Shown: positions 12,483-21,443 of the stretch, one piece after another
Position numbering within the stretch: position 1 is the first letter of the stretch
Layout: each line of letters begins with the position of its first letter
Source of the DNA: Paraphysomonas bandaiensis
Taxonomy: Eukaryota; Chrysophyceae
NCBI GenBank assembly: GCA_965644295.1
Contig: CBFFRP010000434.1
Coordinates: 124,001 to 188,000, forward strand
Length of the DNA: 64,000 bases
Direction of reading: 5' to 3'
Position numbers and translations under genes: made by a program
Notes under the pieces: generated by a model
What the model was told of the DNA's origin: nothing
Databases searched by the model: none
What the model saw: the letters and a program-made list of their open reading frames with translations, nothing else

Positions 12483-15439
12483 CACTCTGGGACTTCAAGA
12501 AGGCCTTCGACTCAATTGCGCCTAACCTCATGCGTCTCGCGTGGGCACGACTGGGCGTTCCGGACGATGTAGTTGACTGGTTTGGCAACTTAGATGCCGG
12601 CGGTCTAACATTTCCCTGGACACCATTCATGGCAAACAACATAGAGCCACGTTCTCTCCTTGACCTCCTGTCCGCAGACGGCCACTTCATTGCACTATTC
12701 AGTCTGGGTTTCGAAGCCGAAAGGGGTATCACCCAAGGGGGCACAGAATCCACATGCGCCTGGGTGGCACTCTACGACATCCTTCTCACGTGGCTGGACA
12801 TTGAACTGTCAACAACGAGTCCAACGTTACCAACTATTCAACTCACGACTCCGACTACCGGCGAAATAAAGATCTCCTTCGCGGATGATCTTAACACAAT
12901 AGCTAAATCCATACACGCTGCCCAACTCATTGCCCAACAAATATCTGCGTTCTGCGTACTTTCGGGAATGGAGCTCTCTATCCCCAAAGTAGTTTGCACA
13001 GTGTTTCCGATCCTACAAGATTCCAACAAGTCCTCCGACCCCATTGGCTACATCATTCTCTACGACTGGTCGTGGCGTCCACACCCAGTCCCTATCCAAA
13101 CATCACTAGAGTCGATACATTACCTCGGAGCAGACCTTCCTCTCACAATCACAGACAAGGCCTCCCATGATTGGTGTCTAAAATACCTGAAAGTCGTGAC
13201 CACACACCTAGGGATTAAACAGGCCTCAGCCGGCTGTAAAGTCATGGTTATCGAGACCCAAATCATACCGACTTTGCTCTATAGAGCCACCAAAGCTTCA
13301 TGGCCGCTACACTGGTACAGAGAAATTGACGCTGCTTGCGCAACCCTCTACAGAAAGGCCCTCAGTCTAGGCCCTGGATACCCCACGGAACTGATCTACC
13401 TCTCACTCAAGCACAACGGATTAGGTATGAAACGTTTCTCAGACTCGGCGCAGGAGCAAAAATGGGGATCTCTACAGCGCGCAATAACCCTCGGGGGAGA
13501 AGCAGGTCAAGCAGCACATTTTCTACTCACTCAGACAACAGAGCCACAGCCCCAATACCACCACTATGTTCTCAGCCTCAGGGAATGGGGAACGGAATTG
13601 GGCCTTACCCTTCAGCAACCTGAGCCCCCCGAACCACAGGATGAACACATGCTGACCAATCTAAAACAAGAACTCGGCCTTAATAGCGTCCAACCAGATA
13701 CTTTCAAGGCAATCTTCACAGATGGATCATACACAGCCAGTGCGCTCTCCACGCGTCGCCTCACTCATGTCAATCCGCGAACACGATGGACACACCGAGG
13801 AGGTGCAGCGGTCGTCTACTTACCCCCAGAAAATGCCTGGGAAGATGGTACAACCATAATACTACGACTAGATACACCCTTTCGTGATGTGCCAGGTTTG
13901 GACTCATACGCATATGAACTCATAGGCACAGCCATGGGGCTTATACTCTCAACACGCATTCCCGAACACATAAGAAGCCACACAGACTGTCAGGCAGTGT
14001 GCACCCGTACTGAGGAAGCACTCTCCACAAGACGCAGAGCTCTCGGTCACCGTGCAAAAGGGGTACTACTCGAAAGCATCGCGGCCAGTAGAGATTGCAA
14101 ACGACAGGTGACCTGGGTGAGGTCCCATCCCGAACGACGTACCACAGATGAAACGGAGTGGACGTTTGAGGACAAGGGCATCTATATTGCGGACGCAGTC
14201 GCGGGTGAAGACTGGCATGAAGTCGATCGCATCCTTGGAAAAAATAACTACACTGTCTGTACAATTGCGATTGACAGTGCCATTGAACGCTTACTAACCG
14301 CTGGATTATGGCACTGGCGTTTGCACAGTACAAGACGGCCATACTACTCTAGCCCACTCCTTACTGATTTCCAAGATCTCTGCGACCTAAGGACACTTGA
14401 GAACTACACTTCAACCAGAGATCAACGCTACGGAAACAATCCTGATCGAGCGCCTGGCTACTGGACCAATAGCGGAGTACACCTCCCGCGCAAACTAGCT
14501 CAAGCGGATGGCAGTGCATCCAAAGACAAACTCAGCTCAAATCTACGCCAAAGAATTCTCAACACGGCACTGACATGGGACAAATCTTTCTGCATAGGGA
14601 GGAACCGGGCCAAAACCAAACAGGGGCTTGACCTGACCAAAGCCGCATGCTCTGACTGCGGGTTTCGACTAGATTCCCTAAAACATATGTGCCTCGACTG
14701 CACACATGAATCCATCACCCAAATAAGGGAAACTGCATTTCAATCGCATAAAAATGTGCTACACGAAATACAGAGAACTCAGACCTTACCCAACTGGATC
14801 ACATCTGCACTACGGAGACTCTCCAGCAGAGCCTGGAATCCCTCCATCCCACAGGTCGAGAGATACTGGACTGGAACCATCACAGCAGCCCAACTGGAAA
14901 CGGTCTTCGGAGATGACATACACAACCACCTGACGGCTCACAGTCTACGGAACCTAGAAACAGTGGTTATTAATCTCCTGCAACCGCTTTACACTGCAGC
15001 GAAGCTTATGTTACAGGATCGCGGTTGTCGCTATATCACCATGTCCAAAAGGCCGCCCAGGCTACTCCCGAGACCCCGTCCGAAACGCAGTCAGTCAAGA
15101 CAACGTCCGAGAGTCCTTCGACTACTAGGGGTCCAACGAAGACCCCCCACAGCGTATCCGACTCCAGACACACGTGCACACCTCACAGGTCCTACCCGAC
15201 AGAGCACTGGACTGCCCAGACCTCCACAACGCCGACGGCTTCGACAACTCTATCTACACCCGCGGCCCCACAGGAGCACAGTAACACATACTACAAACCC
15301 AACTCCTCCTCCCAACAATCCCCACCACTCCCAACCCACACATCTGGAACTAGGTGCACTCAGGACCCTAATCCAGAACGCTGAACCCCCTCCAACACCA
15401 ATGGAGACCCATCCCAAAGGGAGACCCCCAGATCAATAG
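12482..15439 (+). CDS. LINE ORF, segment 3: RT catalytic half, RNase H, CCHC finger
   Basis: The frame starts in DFKKAFDSI (RT block A, first catalytic Asp) and is uninterrupted to the stop at 15439. GITQGGTES (block B) and SFADDLNTIAKS (block C, catalytic Asp pair) complete the RT. RNase H follows at about 13700-14220: FTDGSY, the Glu in YELIGTAMG, the Asp in HTDCQAV, WVRSHPERR and IADAVA. At 14649-14702 there is a C-x2-C-x8-H-x4-C finger (CSDCGFRLDSLKHMCLDC). The C-terminal 130 residues are Arg/Pro/Thr-rich. I looked for a restriction-like endonuclease after the finger, as in Dualen/RandI elements, and found no such catalytic motif, so this is an AP-endonuclease LINE with RNase H. Confidence 0.9.
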   Translation, partial: TLWDFKKAFDSIAPNLMRLAWARLGVPDDVVDWFGNLDAGGLTFPWTPFMANNIEPRSLLDLLSADGHFIALFSLGFEAERGITQGGTESTCAWVALYDILLTWLDIELSTTSPTLPTIQLTTPTTGEIKISFADDLNTIAKSIHAAQLIAQQISAFCVLSGMELSIPKVVCTVFPILQDSNKSSDPIGYIILYDWSWRPHPVPIQTSLESIHYLGADLPLTITDKASHDWCLKYLKVVTTHLGIKQASAGCKVMVIETQIIPTLLYRATKASWPLHWYREIDAACATLYRKALSLGPGYPTELIYLSLKHNGLGMKRFSDSAQEQKWGSLQRAITLGGEAGQAAHFLLTQTTEPQPQYHHYVLSLREWGTELGLTLQQPEPPEPQDEHMLTNLKQELGLNSVQPDTFKAIFTDGSYTASALSTRRLTHVNPRTRWTHRGGAAVVYLPPENAWEDGTTIILRLDTPFRDVPGLDSYAYELIGTAMGLILSTRIPEHIRSHTDCQAVCTRTEEALSTRRRALGHRAKGVLLESIAASRDCKRQVTWVRSHPERRTTDETEWTFEDKGIYIADAVAGEDWHEVDRILGKNNYTVCTIAIDSAIERLLTAGLWHWRLHSTRRPYYSSPLLTDFQDLCDLRTLENYTSTRDQRYGNNPDRAPGYWTNSGVHLPRKLAQADGSASKDKLSSNLRQRILNTALTWDKSFCIGRNRAKTKQGLDLTKAACSDCGFRLDSLKHMCLDCTHESITQIRETAFQSHKNVLHEIQRTQTLPNWITSALRRLSSRAWNPSIPQVERYWTGTITAAQLETVFGDDIHNHLTAHSLRNLETVVINLLQPLYTAAKLMLQDRGCRYITMSKRPPRLLPRPRPKRSQSRQRPRVLRLLGVQRRPPTAYPTPDTRAHLTGPTRQSTGLPRPPQRRRLRQLYLHPRPHRSTVTHTTNPTPPPNNPHHSQPTHLELGALRTLIQNAEPPPTPMETHPKGRPPDQ

Positions 15440-15682
15440 CGCCGGTGAGTCCACGGACACACGACAAAGGCGAATTTCATATCACACAAAAAGAACGGAA
15501 GTGGTTGCACCTTGGTGCTTGCGGCGACGCACAAGCAGCTTTCGTAGCGTTAAATAGTAGGATAAAAGAGTTTGTATTGATTAGTTACGGGTAGTGGTCT
15601 AACTAGTATGACTAGCATTCTTCTAGCCACTAATTGCTGCAAGGTCTCAACGCCTATTGCTAAATAATCAGACATTCACTAC
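15440..15682 (+). other. LINE 3' UTR with conserved hairpins
   Basis: At 15507-15518 GCACCTTGGTGC folds to a 4-bp stem with a CTTG loop. At 15517-15536 a second stem pairs GCTTG with CAAGC, with an inner CG-GCGA-CG hairpin capped by a GNRA-type loop (GCGA). A tract TTAAATAGTAG and the terminus ACGCCTATTGCTAA...CAGACATTCACTAC follow. The same blocks recur near 1921, 28646, 29317, 40584, 41220, 41590 and, on the minus strand, 48385-48425. As a 3' block shared by otherwise different LINEs, it is the likely recognition site for the element-encoded RT. Confidence 0.75.
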
Positions 15683-15925
15683 TATGTCACTTCAAGACAA
15701 TGTACGAGAATACAGTGAAATATAGTGATGTACAAATGCTGTGATGATATTGAGAAACTGAAATAGTTTGATCGTTCAAGATATGTTCAGTAACGAGAGG
15801 TTCGCATATGTAGGATATTATGCAGGGATTATAATGAGTTAGTGTTGGTTATCACAACTTCGTGTAAACGATACTAATAAATCTATCTAGTCTTACGACA
15901 AATTCTCTCTGTGATCTAGTGTAAA

Positions 15926-18900
15926 ATGAGCATTTTTCAACATGGTAGCGAGCGAGGAGGAGAGAAGGAGGATAGAGGAGTAGTGCCACAGTTTAATGAG
16001 AGCAATGTTGAACAATGGATTGAGGACTTCGAAACATTCCTCATGAGGAAAGAGCAAAGTGAAGTAGCGGTGGAGCCACCACCGAAGGAAAGCGACTTTG
16101 GGGAACAGCCACTCACGTTAATGGAGGAGAAGTCTTACAGACAGGCTGTGAAGAAGTACTGGAAGGCGAATGCCATAGCGTATTCGTACTGCAGAGAGGC
16201 AGTGCAAACATCTTCGAAGGCGCTTCAGAAATTCCATCTTCTACATAAAGGGTTCAAGGCTGATGGAAAAGGAAGCAACAGGTTTAAGGCGCATATTATG
16301 ATTGATGAGTTGAAGAAGTGCTTTGCTGGAGGGAAGCAAAACAAGATCAGTGAGCTGTTGACTCAGTATGGCTCTTTCCGTATGCGTCCGGAGGAGACTG
16401 CGAAGGACTATATAATACGGTTTGAAATACTGCTGAAAGAGCTACAGGAGCAGCAGCAGGACATATCGGAGCTCTCAAAAATAACACGGTTACGAGAAGG
16501 TCTGTTGAATGAAGAATATGCTCCTCTGAATGTTGCTTTGTATTTGATGCCTGATGATGTTGATTATGCAACATTATCAAGGAAGATAGAACGGTATGAT
16601 GATACCATTCCTGGAAGGATTGCGTTAGAGCGGAAACGCAAGAAGGTGGAGGAGCTGAATTTCATTGAAAAGAGCAAACGGTCTCGAACGGAACGGGATA
16701 AGCGTAAGAAGGGCAACTGTAGATATTGCAGGAAAGAAGGAATTCCTCATAGCCATTCAACTGAACAGTGCAGGAGGAAGCAGAGGAAGAAGGATGGAGA
16801 GATATCAGGGCAGCGTCCTGGAAGTGCTGAATACACGGGATGCAGAAATTGCAAGTCTCTGGAACATCTTGCTGCTGATTGTCCAACGACGAAGAAAAAG
16901 CATTCTAGAAGAGGAGAGAAAGGGAAGAATCATGGTAGGAAGCCGGACAAAAGGCTGCTGACAGTAGAGAATATACGGCGTGGAGAACCAGCAGAATTCT
17001 CTGATGAAGATGAAGCAAATATGATCGAGGATGTTATGAAATTGTCATGCAATATACATGAAACGAATATATGTAGTGTAAATGATGACATGCATTATAC
17101 ATATATTGACACCTGCTGTTCATCATCAATGTTCTTGATGAATGATGTGACCATGCTTGACACTCATATGAATACATCAAAGGTGATAAACGGCTCTAAG
17201 AAGGGATCAGAGATTCATATCACAAGTGTGGGTTCCCGTGGAGCATGGAGAGACATAGAAATTTCAGATCAGATCAATCGATGCCTGTGCTCCGGACGTA
17301 AGCTGAACGAAATGGGCTATCGATTCACGGTGTGGTATGGGATCCAAATTTATGACTGTAATACTGGTGAACTGGTACTGGAGGGACCCATGAAGAATGG
17401 AATGACTGCAGTTCCAACTCAGCAGCTGTTGGAGCTTCCAGATGTGTCTACACCGAGTAATTGTGAAGTAAATCTTAGCGATAGGACTGGTGAGGACGAG
17501 CTGGAGTTGCTGCATCGGAGAGCGGGTCACTTCAACAAACATGCTTTAGTAGAGGCACATAAGAGGATGCTCATCATGGGTACAGGGTTGAAACGGAAAC
17601 ACCTCACAGCCAAGGTACACAAAAATCAGTGTTTGTGTGATGTGTGTGCCAGGTCTAAGATAACCCGAGTCAGCTTCCGAACGAAGGACGAGAATTCCGT
17701 TAGACCGAATTTTTCAGCAGATATCGCTGTGTACTTAAATTGTCCTGCTAGAGGAGGTGAGAGGTATGTGTTAAAGATAACGCATCATGCCAGCAAAATG
17801 TTCTGGGCGACGGGTTTAGTCCACAGAACTGGGGAAGCGATCTTAGAAGTCTTCAAAGAGCTATTTAGAGGAGATGTTAGAAGGTACAAGCTCAAGATGG
17901 AGCACTATCATGCAGATGGTGCAAGAGAGTTAATCAGTGAAGAGCTGCGTCAGTATCTTAGGACACAGGAGTGCTATCAACATACGTGGAGCTCAACAGA
18001 CTCTCCAGAAATGAATGCCATAGAGGAGAGGAAGTTCAGAACTGCTGGAGAGATGACTCTTGCAATGCTAATCCAATCTGGACTGCCACCGCAATTTTGG
18101 CTGGATGCATACATGGCAGCCAGATATATTTTGATTCGATTGCCAACGAAAACAGATAAAGGGTATATGTCTCCTATAGAGTTTCTAACGGGTGAGCCTC
18201 CAAATTTGAGATATCTTAGGGTATGGGGGTGTCGAACTTATGTTCTTTCACCGAAGGCGGATCGACGAAAGGATTGGGAGGATAAGGCTCTAGTTGGATA
18301 TTTAATGGGTTACTCTGATGAGAAGGTAGGATACCATGTATATCTTCCTGAATCAAACAAGGTGGTGACTACAGTCCATATATTGACTGATGAGTCAACG
18401 CCATCACGATCAGAGAAGTATTTCGCAGAGATTGATGCTCTTCGAGTGCGGGAGGCCGCTAGACCCAAGCTTGCATCCGACTATGTCAGCTTAGAAGGAA
18501 CGTATCATATTGATGATGAGGACGGACTTCTGTATAAGACAACAAGAGTTGTAGAACGTAAGGGTGTGATTGTAGCATACCGTTCACTTGTTACTGCAGG
18601 TCGCGAGCATATAGAGCACCGGGTGCCTATACACGTCGAAGACGTGGTGCGTATGACTGCAGAAACCCCCGGGAATACCGGGTACATAGGAAAGGGGGAC
18701 GCCCTGAGTACTACGCCAGCCAGGGAGCTGGACCAGGGAAGACCTGGAGGGTTCCAGGAGAGTCCTGACCCAACCTGTCAACAGACAGTCGTGAGGTTGC
18801 AGACCTTGACAGACCGTGGGTCTGGGGATGCGAGCGGGGCTCCTCCCACACAGCAAGATTTGCGGGCTCAGGATGAGCAAGGTATGGGTTCGTATATATC

Positions 18901-20683
18901 TACTAGACGACCTATTGAACTAGATGGTGATGGTCGTGTACGGCGGAAACGGCTACAGCGTAGGTTGGCGAACGCATCGGTGTTAGGAGAAATAAATATG
19001 GTTGAGGTGCCAGATGCATGCACTGTTAACTTTAAACATGCAGAGTTTCAACATGATGACTTTAAGATACCAGACTCCTATGCTGAAGCGGAGAGATCTC
19101 CACAGTACATGAAGTGGCGAGAAGCTCGGAAGGTGGAGAAGACCTCACTACTGAAGAGACGTGTCTTAAAGATTGTGCGGACTCCACGGGGAGTGAAGTT
19201 GGTGCGAGCAAAGTATGTTCACACGGTGAAGAGAGACCTTCTGGGGAATGTAGTCAAGTATAAGGCGCGGCTGGTTGCATTAGGAAATTTACAAGAAAAA
19301 ACGGAGGAGGAGCAGTCCACGTTTGCTCCAGTGGTCAAAGGAATAACCATTCGACTGGTGCTTGCAATTGCCTTTATGTTTCATATGCATGTACATCAGT
19401 TGGACGTATCATCAGCGTTTTGTTATGCCGATCTTGAGGAGAATGTGTATATGGCACCTCCACCTGATGAAGAGTTGCCAGCGGGGTGGTGTTTTCAATT
19501 GATCAAGGCCTTATATGGTTTGCGGTCATCACCAAGGCAGTGGAACAAGCATATTGACAAGTTTATCAAATCGTTACATTTTACTGCTTGCATTTTAGAT
19601 ACATGCTTGTATATGCGATGGAGTAATGGTCAATTGCACTTATTGCTGATATATGTTGATGATATTATCATTGCATCTGCTGATCTCACCTACTTAGAAA
19701 GTGTTAAACGTAGGTTCTGCGAAACGTTTGAAATGCACGATCTGGGTGTGTGCAAACGGTTTCTGAATATCAGAATCACGAGAGGAGAGGACTGGTACAT
19801 GTTAGATCAATCGGAATATGCCAAGAATATTGTAAAGAAATTCGATTCGTTTATGGGGAAGAGCAGTAAGAATAAGGAGACTCCACTACCTACCAATGTT
19901 CAGGATTTGTTGGCAGAGCAACGTGAGCTGACAGAGGAGCAGAAGCAGTGGGTCGAATCATTTCCGTATAGAGGAATTATTGGAGCGGTGTTGCATTTGG
20001 CGATTCACACTAGACCTGATCTGGCTTACGCTGTGGGGTTATTGGCTCGATTTAGTACTTCTCCAACATATGCGACTTGCAGATTAGCTATTCATTTGTT
20101 GAAATATTTACGTGGTACAGTTGATAAGGGAATCAGATTCAGTGGGAGTGAGTTTGATTTACATGTATTCAGTGATTCAGACTGGGCTGGTGATAGGATG
20201 ACTAGGCGGTCCACAACGGGATACATCGTGCTTTTATGTGCGGGCGCTTTGGCCTGGCAATCCAAGCTTCAGACCACAGTTGCGACTTCGAGCATGGAAT
20301 CTGAGTATATGGCGGAGTATGCGGCTTTGCAAGAACTGGTGTGGCTTCGGGGGGTGTTCAAGGAGCTCGGACTCTTGGTAGCGAAGCCGACTCCATTCTT
20401 TATGGATAGTAAGAGTGCAAAGGATCTTTCAGAGAATCCAGTGTATCATAAGAGGTCGAAGCATATTGACATCAAGTATCACTGGATAAGAGAACATGTT
20501 AATGGAAAATTTCCTACAGCAAAGTTGATTCATGTATCTACGGATGATATGGCGGCCGATATTTTTACAAAGGCGTTGTCCACGAAGATCTTCAGCCGTC
20601 ATGAGAAAACGATTACCGGGGTTAAGAGGAGTGTGTCTAACAGTGTGGAGGAGCAGCAGAAGAAACGACCCCGAAGAGGTTAA
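15926..20683 (+). CDS. copia-1 gag-pol polyprotein
   Basis: One intact frame of 1585 residues. Order: gag-like N-terminus; a CCHC knuckle (CRNCKSLEHLAADC, about residue 306) after a related Cys/His cluster; protease with IDTCCSS (about 394); integrase zinc site (RRAGHFNKH...CLCDVC, about 528-573); DDE core (SADIA about 598, HADGARE about 662, EMNAIEE about 695); RT with YVDDIIIA (about 1243); RNase H with SDSDWAGD, SMESEYMAE and MDSKSAKD. Domain order (integrase before RT) is Ty1/copia. Two oddities are that the start codon lies inside the 5' LTR, and that the protease has D-T-C where D-S/T-G is usual. The ORF carries no stop, so protein-level function apart from the protease motif looks possible. 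Confidence 0.95.
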   Translation: MSIFQHGSERGGEKEDRGVVPQFNESNVEQWIEDFETFLMRKEQSEVAVEPPPKESDFGEQPLTLMEEKSYRQAVKKYWKANAIAYSYCREAVQTSSKALQKFHLLHKGFKADGKGSNRFKAHIMIDELKKCFAGGKQNKISELLTQYGSFRMRPEETAKDYIIRFEILLKELQEQQQDISELSKITRLREGLLNEEYAPLNVALYLMPDDVDYATLSRKIERYDDTIPGRIALERKRKKVEELNFIEKSKRSRTERDKRKKGNCRYCRKEGIPHSHSTEQCRRKQRKKDGEISGQRPGSAEYTGCRNCKSLEHLAADCPTTKKKHSRRGEKGKNHGRKPDKRLLTVENIRRGEPAEFSDEDEANMIEDVMKLSCNIHETNICSVNDDMHYTYIDTCCSSSMFLMNDVTMLDTHMNTSKVINGSKKGSEIHITSVGSRGAWRDIEISDQINRCLCSGRKLNEMGYRFTVWYGIQIYDCNTGELVLEGPMKNGMTAVPTQQLLELPDVSTPSNCEVNLSDRTGEDELELLHRRAGHFNKHALVEAHKRMLIMGTGLKRKHLTAKVHKNQCLCDVCARSKITRVSFRTKDENSVRPNFSADIAVYLNCPARGGERYVLKITHHASKMFWATGLVHRTGEAILEVFKELFRGDVRRYKLKMEHYHADGARELISEELRQYLRTQECYQHTWSSTDSPEMNAIEERKFRTAGEMTLAMLIQSGLPPQFWLDAYMAARYILIRLPTKTDKGYMSPIEFLTGEPPNLRYLRVWGCRTYVLSPKADRRKDWEDKALVGYLMGYSDEKVGYHVYLPESNKVVTTVHILTDESTPSRSEKYFAEIDALRVREAARPKLASDYVSLEGTYHIDDEDGLLYKTTRVVERKGVIVAYRSLVTAGREHIEHRVPIHVEDVVRMTAETPGNTGYIGKGDALSTTPARELDQGRPGGFQESPDPTCQQTVVRLQTLTDRGSGDASGAPPTQQDLRAQDEQGMGSYISTRRPIELDGDGRVRRKRLQRRLANASVLGEINMVEVPDACTVNFKHAEFQHDDFKIPDSYAEAERSPQYMKWREARKVEKTSLLKRRVLKIVRTPRGVKLVRAKYVHTVKRDLLGNVVKYKARLVALGNLQEKTEEEQSTFAPVVKGITIRLVLAIAFMFHMHVHQLDVSSAFCYADLEENVYMAPPPDEELPAGWCFQLIKALYGLRSSPRQWNKHIDKFIKSLHFTACILDTCLYMRWSNGQLHLLLIYVDDIIIASADLTYLESVKRRFCETFEMHDLGVCKRFLNIRITRGEDWYMLDQSEYAKNIVKKFDSFMGKSSKNKETPLPTNVQDLLAEQRELTEEQKQWVESFPYRGIIGAVLHLAIHTRPDLAYAVGLLARFSTSPTYATCRLAIHLLKYLRGTVDKGIRFSGSEFDLHVFSDSDWAGDRMTRRSTTGYIVLLCAGALAWQSKLQTTVATSSMESEYMAEYAALQELVWLRGVFKELGLLVAKPTPFFMDSKSAKDLSENPVYHKRSKHIDIKYHWIREHVNGKFPTAKLIHVSTDDMAADIFTKALSTKIFSRHEKTITGVKRSVSNSVEEQQKKRPRRG

Positions 20684-20862
20684 AGGTGTGTTTTAGTGGG
20701 TGAAAATCCCACATAACTGTATATCTAGTTGACTGCTAGATATATATGTATCTTTAAAAGATTTCACATCTGTTTTTACCTATGGGACTAGATAGTCATA
20801 GCATTATCAGATTATTGTGATCACTGTTGTTTTATCTCACTGCATTCTACATTGAGTGGGAG

Positions 20863-21156
20863 TATTAGAATATGGATCTTATTCTAGTATATTCAGTATG
20901 TCACTTCAAGACAATGTACGAGAATACAGTGAAATATAGTGATGTACAAATGCTTTGATGATATTGAGAAACTGAAATAGTTTGATCGTTCAAGATATGT
21001 TCAGTAACGAGAGGTTCGCATATGTAGGATATTATGCAGGGATTATAATGAGTTAGTGTTGGTTATCACAACTTCGTGTAAACGATACTAATAAATCTAT
21101 CTAGTCTTACGACAAATTCTCTCTGTGATCTAGTGTAAAATGAGCATTTCTCAACA
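20863..21156 (+). repeat. 3' LTR of copia-1
   Basis: 294 bp, TATTAGAATATGG...TCTCAACA, followed directly by the CTTGA duplication. It differs from the 5' LTR at two positions that I can find (T/G in AAATGCTTTGATG; C/T in GCATTTCTCAACA). It is preceded by polypurine ATTGAGTGGGAG. Confidence 0.95.
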
Positions 21157-21443
21157 CTTGAAGCGTGTTGAAGCCTATCGCTAGGAGCTATCCTGTATTC
21201 TACGCAGCAATGAAATACAGAATATACAGGATACAGGACTACGCTATAGGAGTAACTATTAAAAGTATACAAAGAAACTGAAAATATAGTAGCTGTTAAA
21301 GAAACGATTTTAATAACAGAATGTTGGTGTTGGTGATTGACGTGGTTCCTCAATCACAGTGCTACAACATCATAATTTCACTATATCTCACTTAACGTAA
21401 TTCAGTCAATACTGTGCTACTACGAGTATAATTCAATAACACT

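Larger units (their letters stand above)
6288..15682 (+). mobile_element. full-length LINE (non-LTR retrotransposon), family A, with OTU and SET-like domains
   Basis: This 9395-bp element is bounded by a 15-bp target-site duplication, TATGTCACTTCAAGA, at 6273-6287 and 15683-15697. It interrupts the 5' LTR of copia-1. The coding strand is plus. Domain order is an N-terminal region of about 770 residues of unknown role, OTU-like protease, SET-like domain, AP-type endonuclease, reverse transcriptase, RNase H and CCHC finger. A structured 3' UTR ends GACATTCACTAC with no poly-A tract. The coding region is in three successive frames, with breaks near 11330-11390 and 12465-12482. The 5' UTR, if the first ATG is used, is only about 70 bp. 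Confidence 0.93.
6239..15942 (+). repeat. 5' LTR of copia-1, interrupted by the LINE
   Basis: LTR pieces are 6239-6287 and 15698-15942. The LINE target duplication TATGTCACTTCAAGA occurs at 6273-6287 and 15683-15697. The gag-pol start codon (15926) lies inside the last 17 bases of the LTR. The bases after the LTR, TGGTAGCGAGCG, fit a tRNA primer-binding site, because LTR primer sites start with TGG. Confidence 0.92.
6239..21156 (+). mobile_element. Ty1/copia LTR retrotransposon, family 1, with a nested LINE
   Basis: The element has 294-bp LTRs beginning TATTAGAATATGG and ending CAACA. It is flanked by the 5-bp duplication CTTGA (6234-6238 and 21157-21161). The 5' LTR is in two pieces, 6239-6287 and 15698-15942, separated by a LINE and its target duplication; 49 + 245 = 294 bp, exactly the 3' LTR length. 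Comparing the LTRs by eye I find two mismatches, so the insertion is recent. The internal region carries one long gag-pol frame. A purine-rich primer (ATTGAGTGGGAG) abuts the 3' LTR at 20862. Confidence 0.95.
6203..21438 (+). mobile_element. solo LTR of copia family 2 type, split by a later copia insertion
   Basis: The two ends are 6203-6238 (TGTTGAACTACAACC...) and 21162-21438 (AGCGTG...ATTCAATA). Joined, they make about 313 bp that match, with divergence, the 307-bp LTR of the intact copia element at 56420-61598 read on its coding strand. A 5-bp duplication ACACT lies immediately outside both ends (6198-6202 and 21439-21443), which shows one LTR integration site. No internal copia-2 sequence remains, so this is a solo LTR left by LTR-LTR recombination. 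Everything from 6239 to 21161 was inserted later. Confidence 0.85.

Noticed and set aside
14500-15439. Restriction-like endonuclease after the CCHC finger, as in Dualen/RandI LINEs
   Set aside because: I found no PD-(D/E)XK-type catalytic pattern, and an AP endonuclease is already present upstream.
15926-20683. Host-domesticated gag-pol gene
   Set aside because: It is flanked by 294-bp LTRs, a primer-type TGG site, a polypurine tract and a CTTGA duplication, so it is an ordinary inserted retrotransposon.
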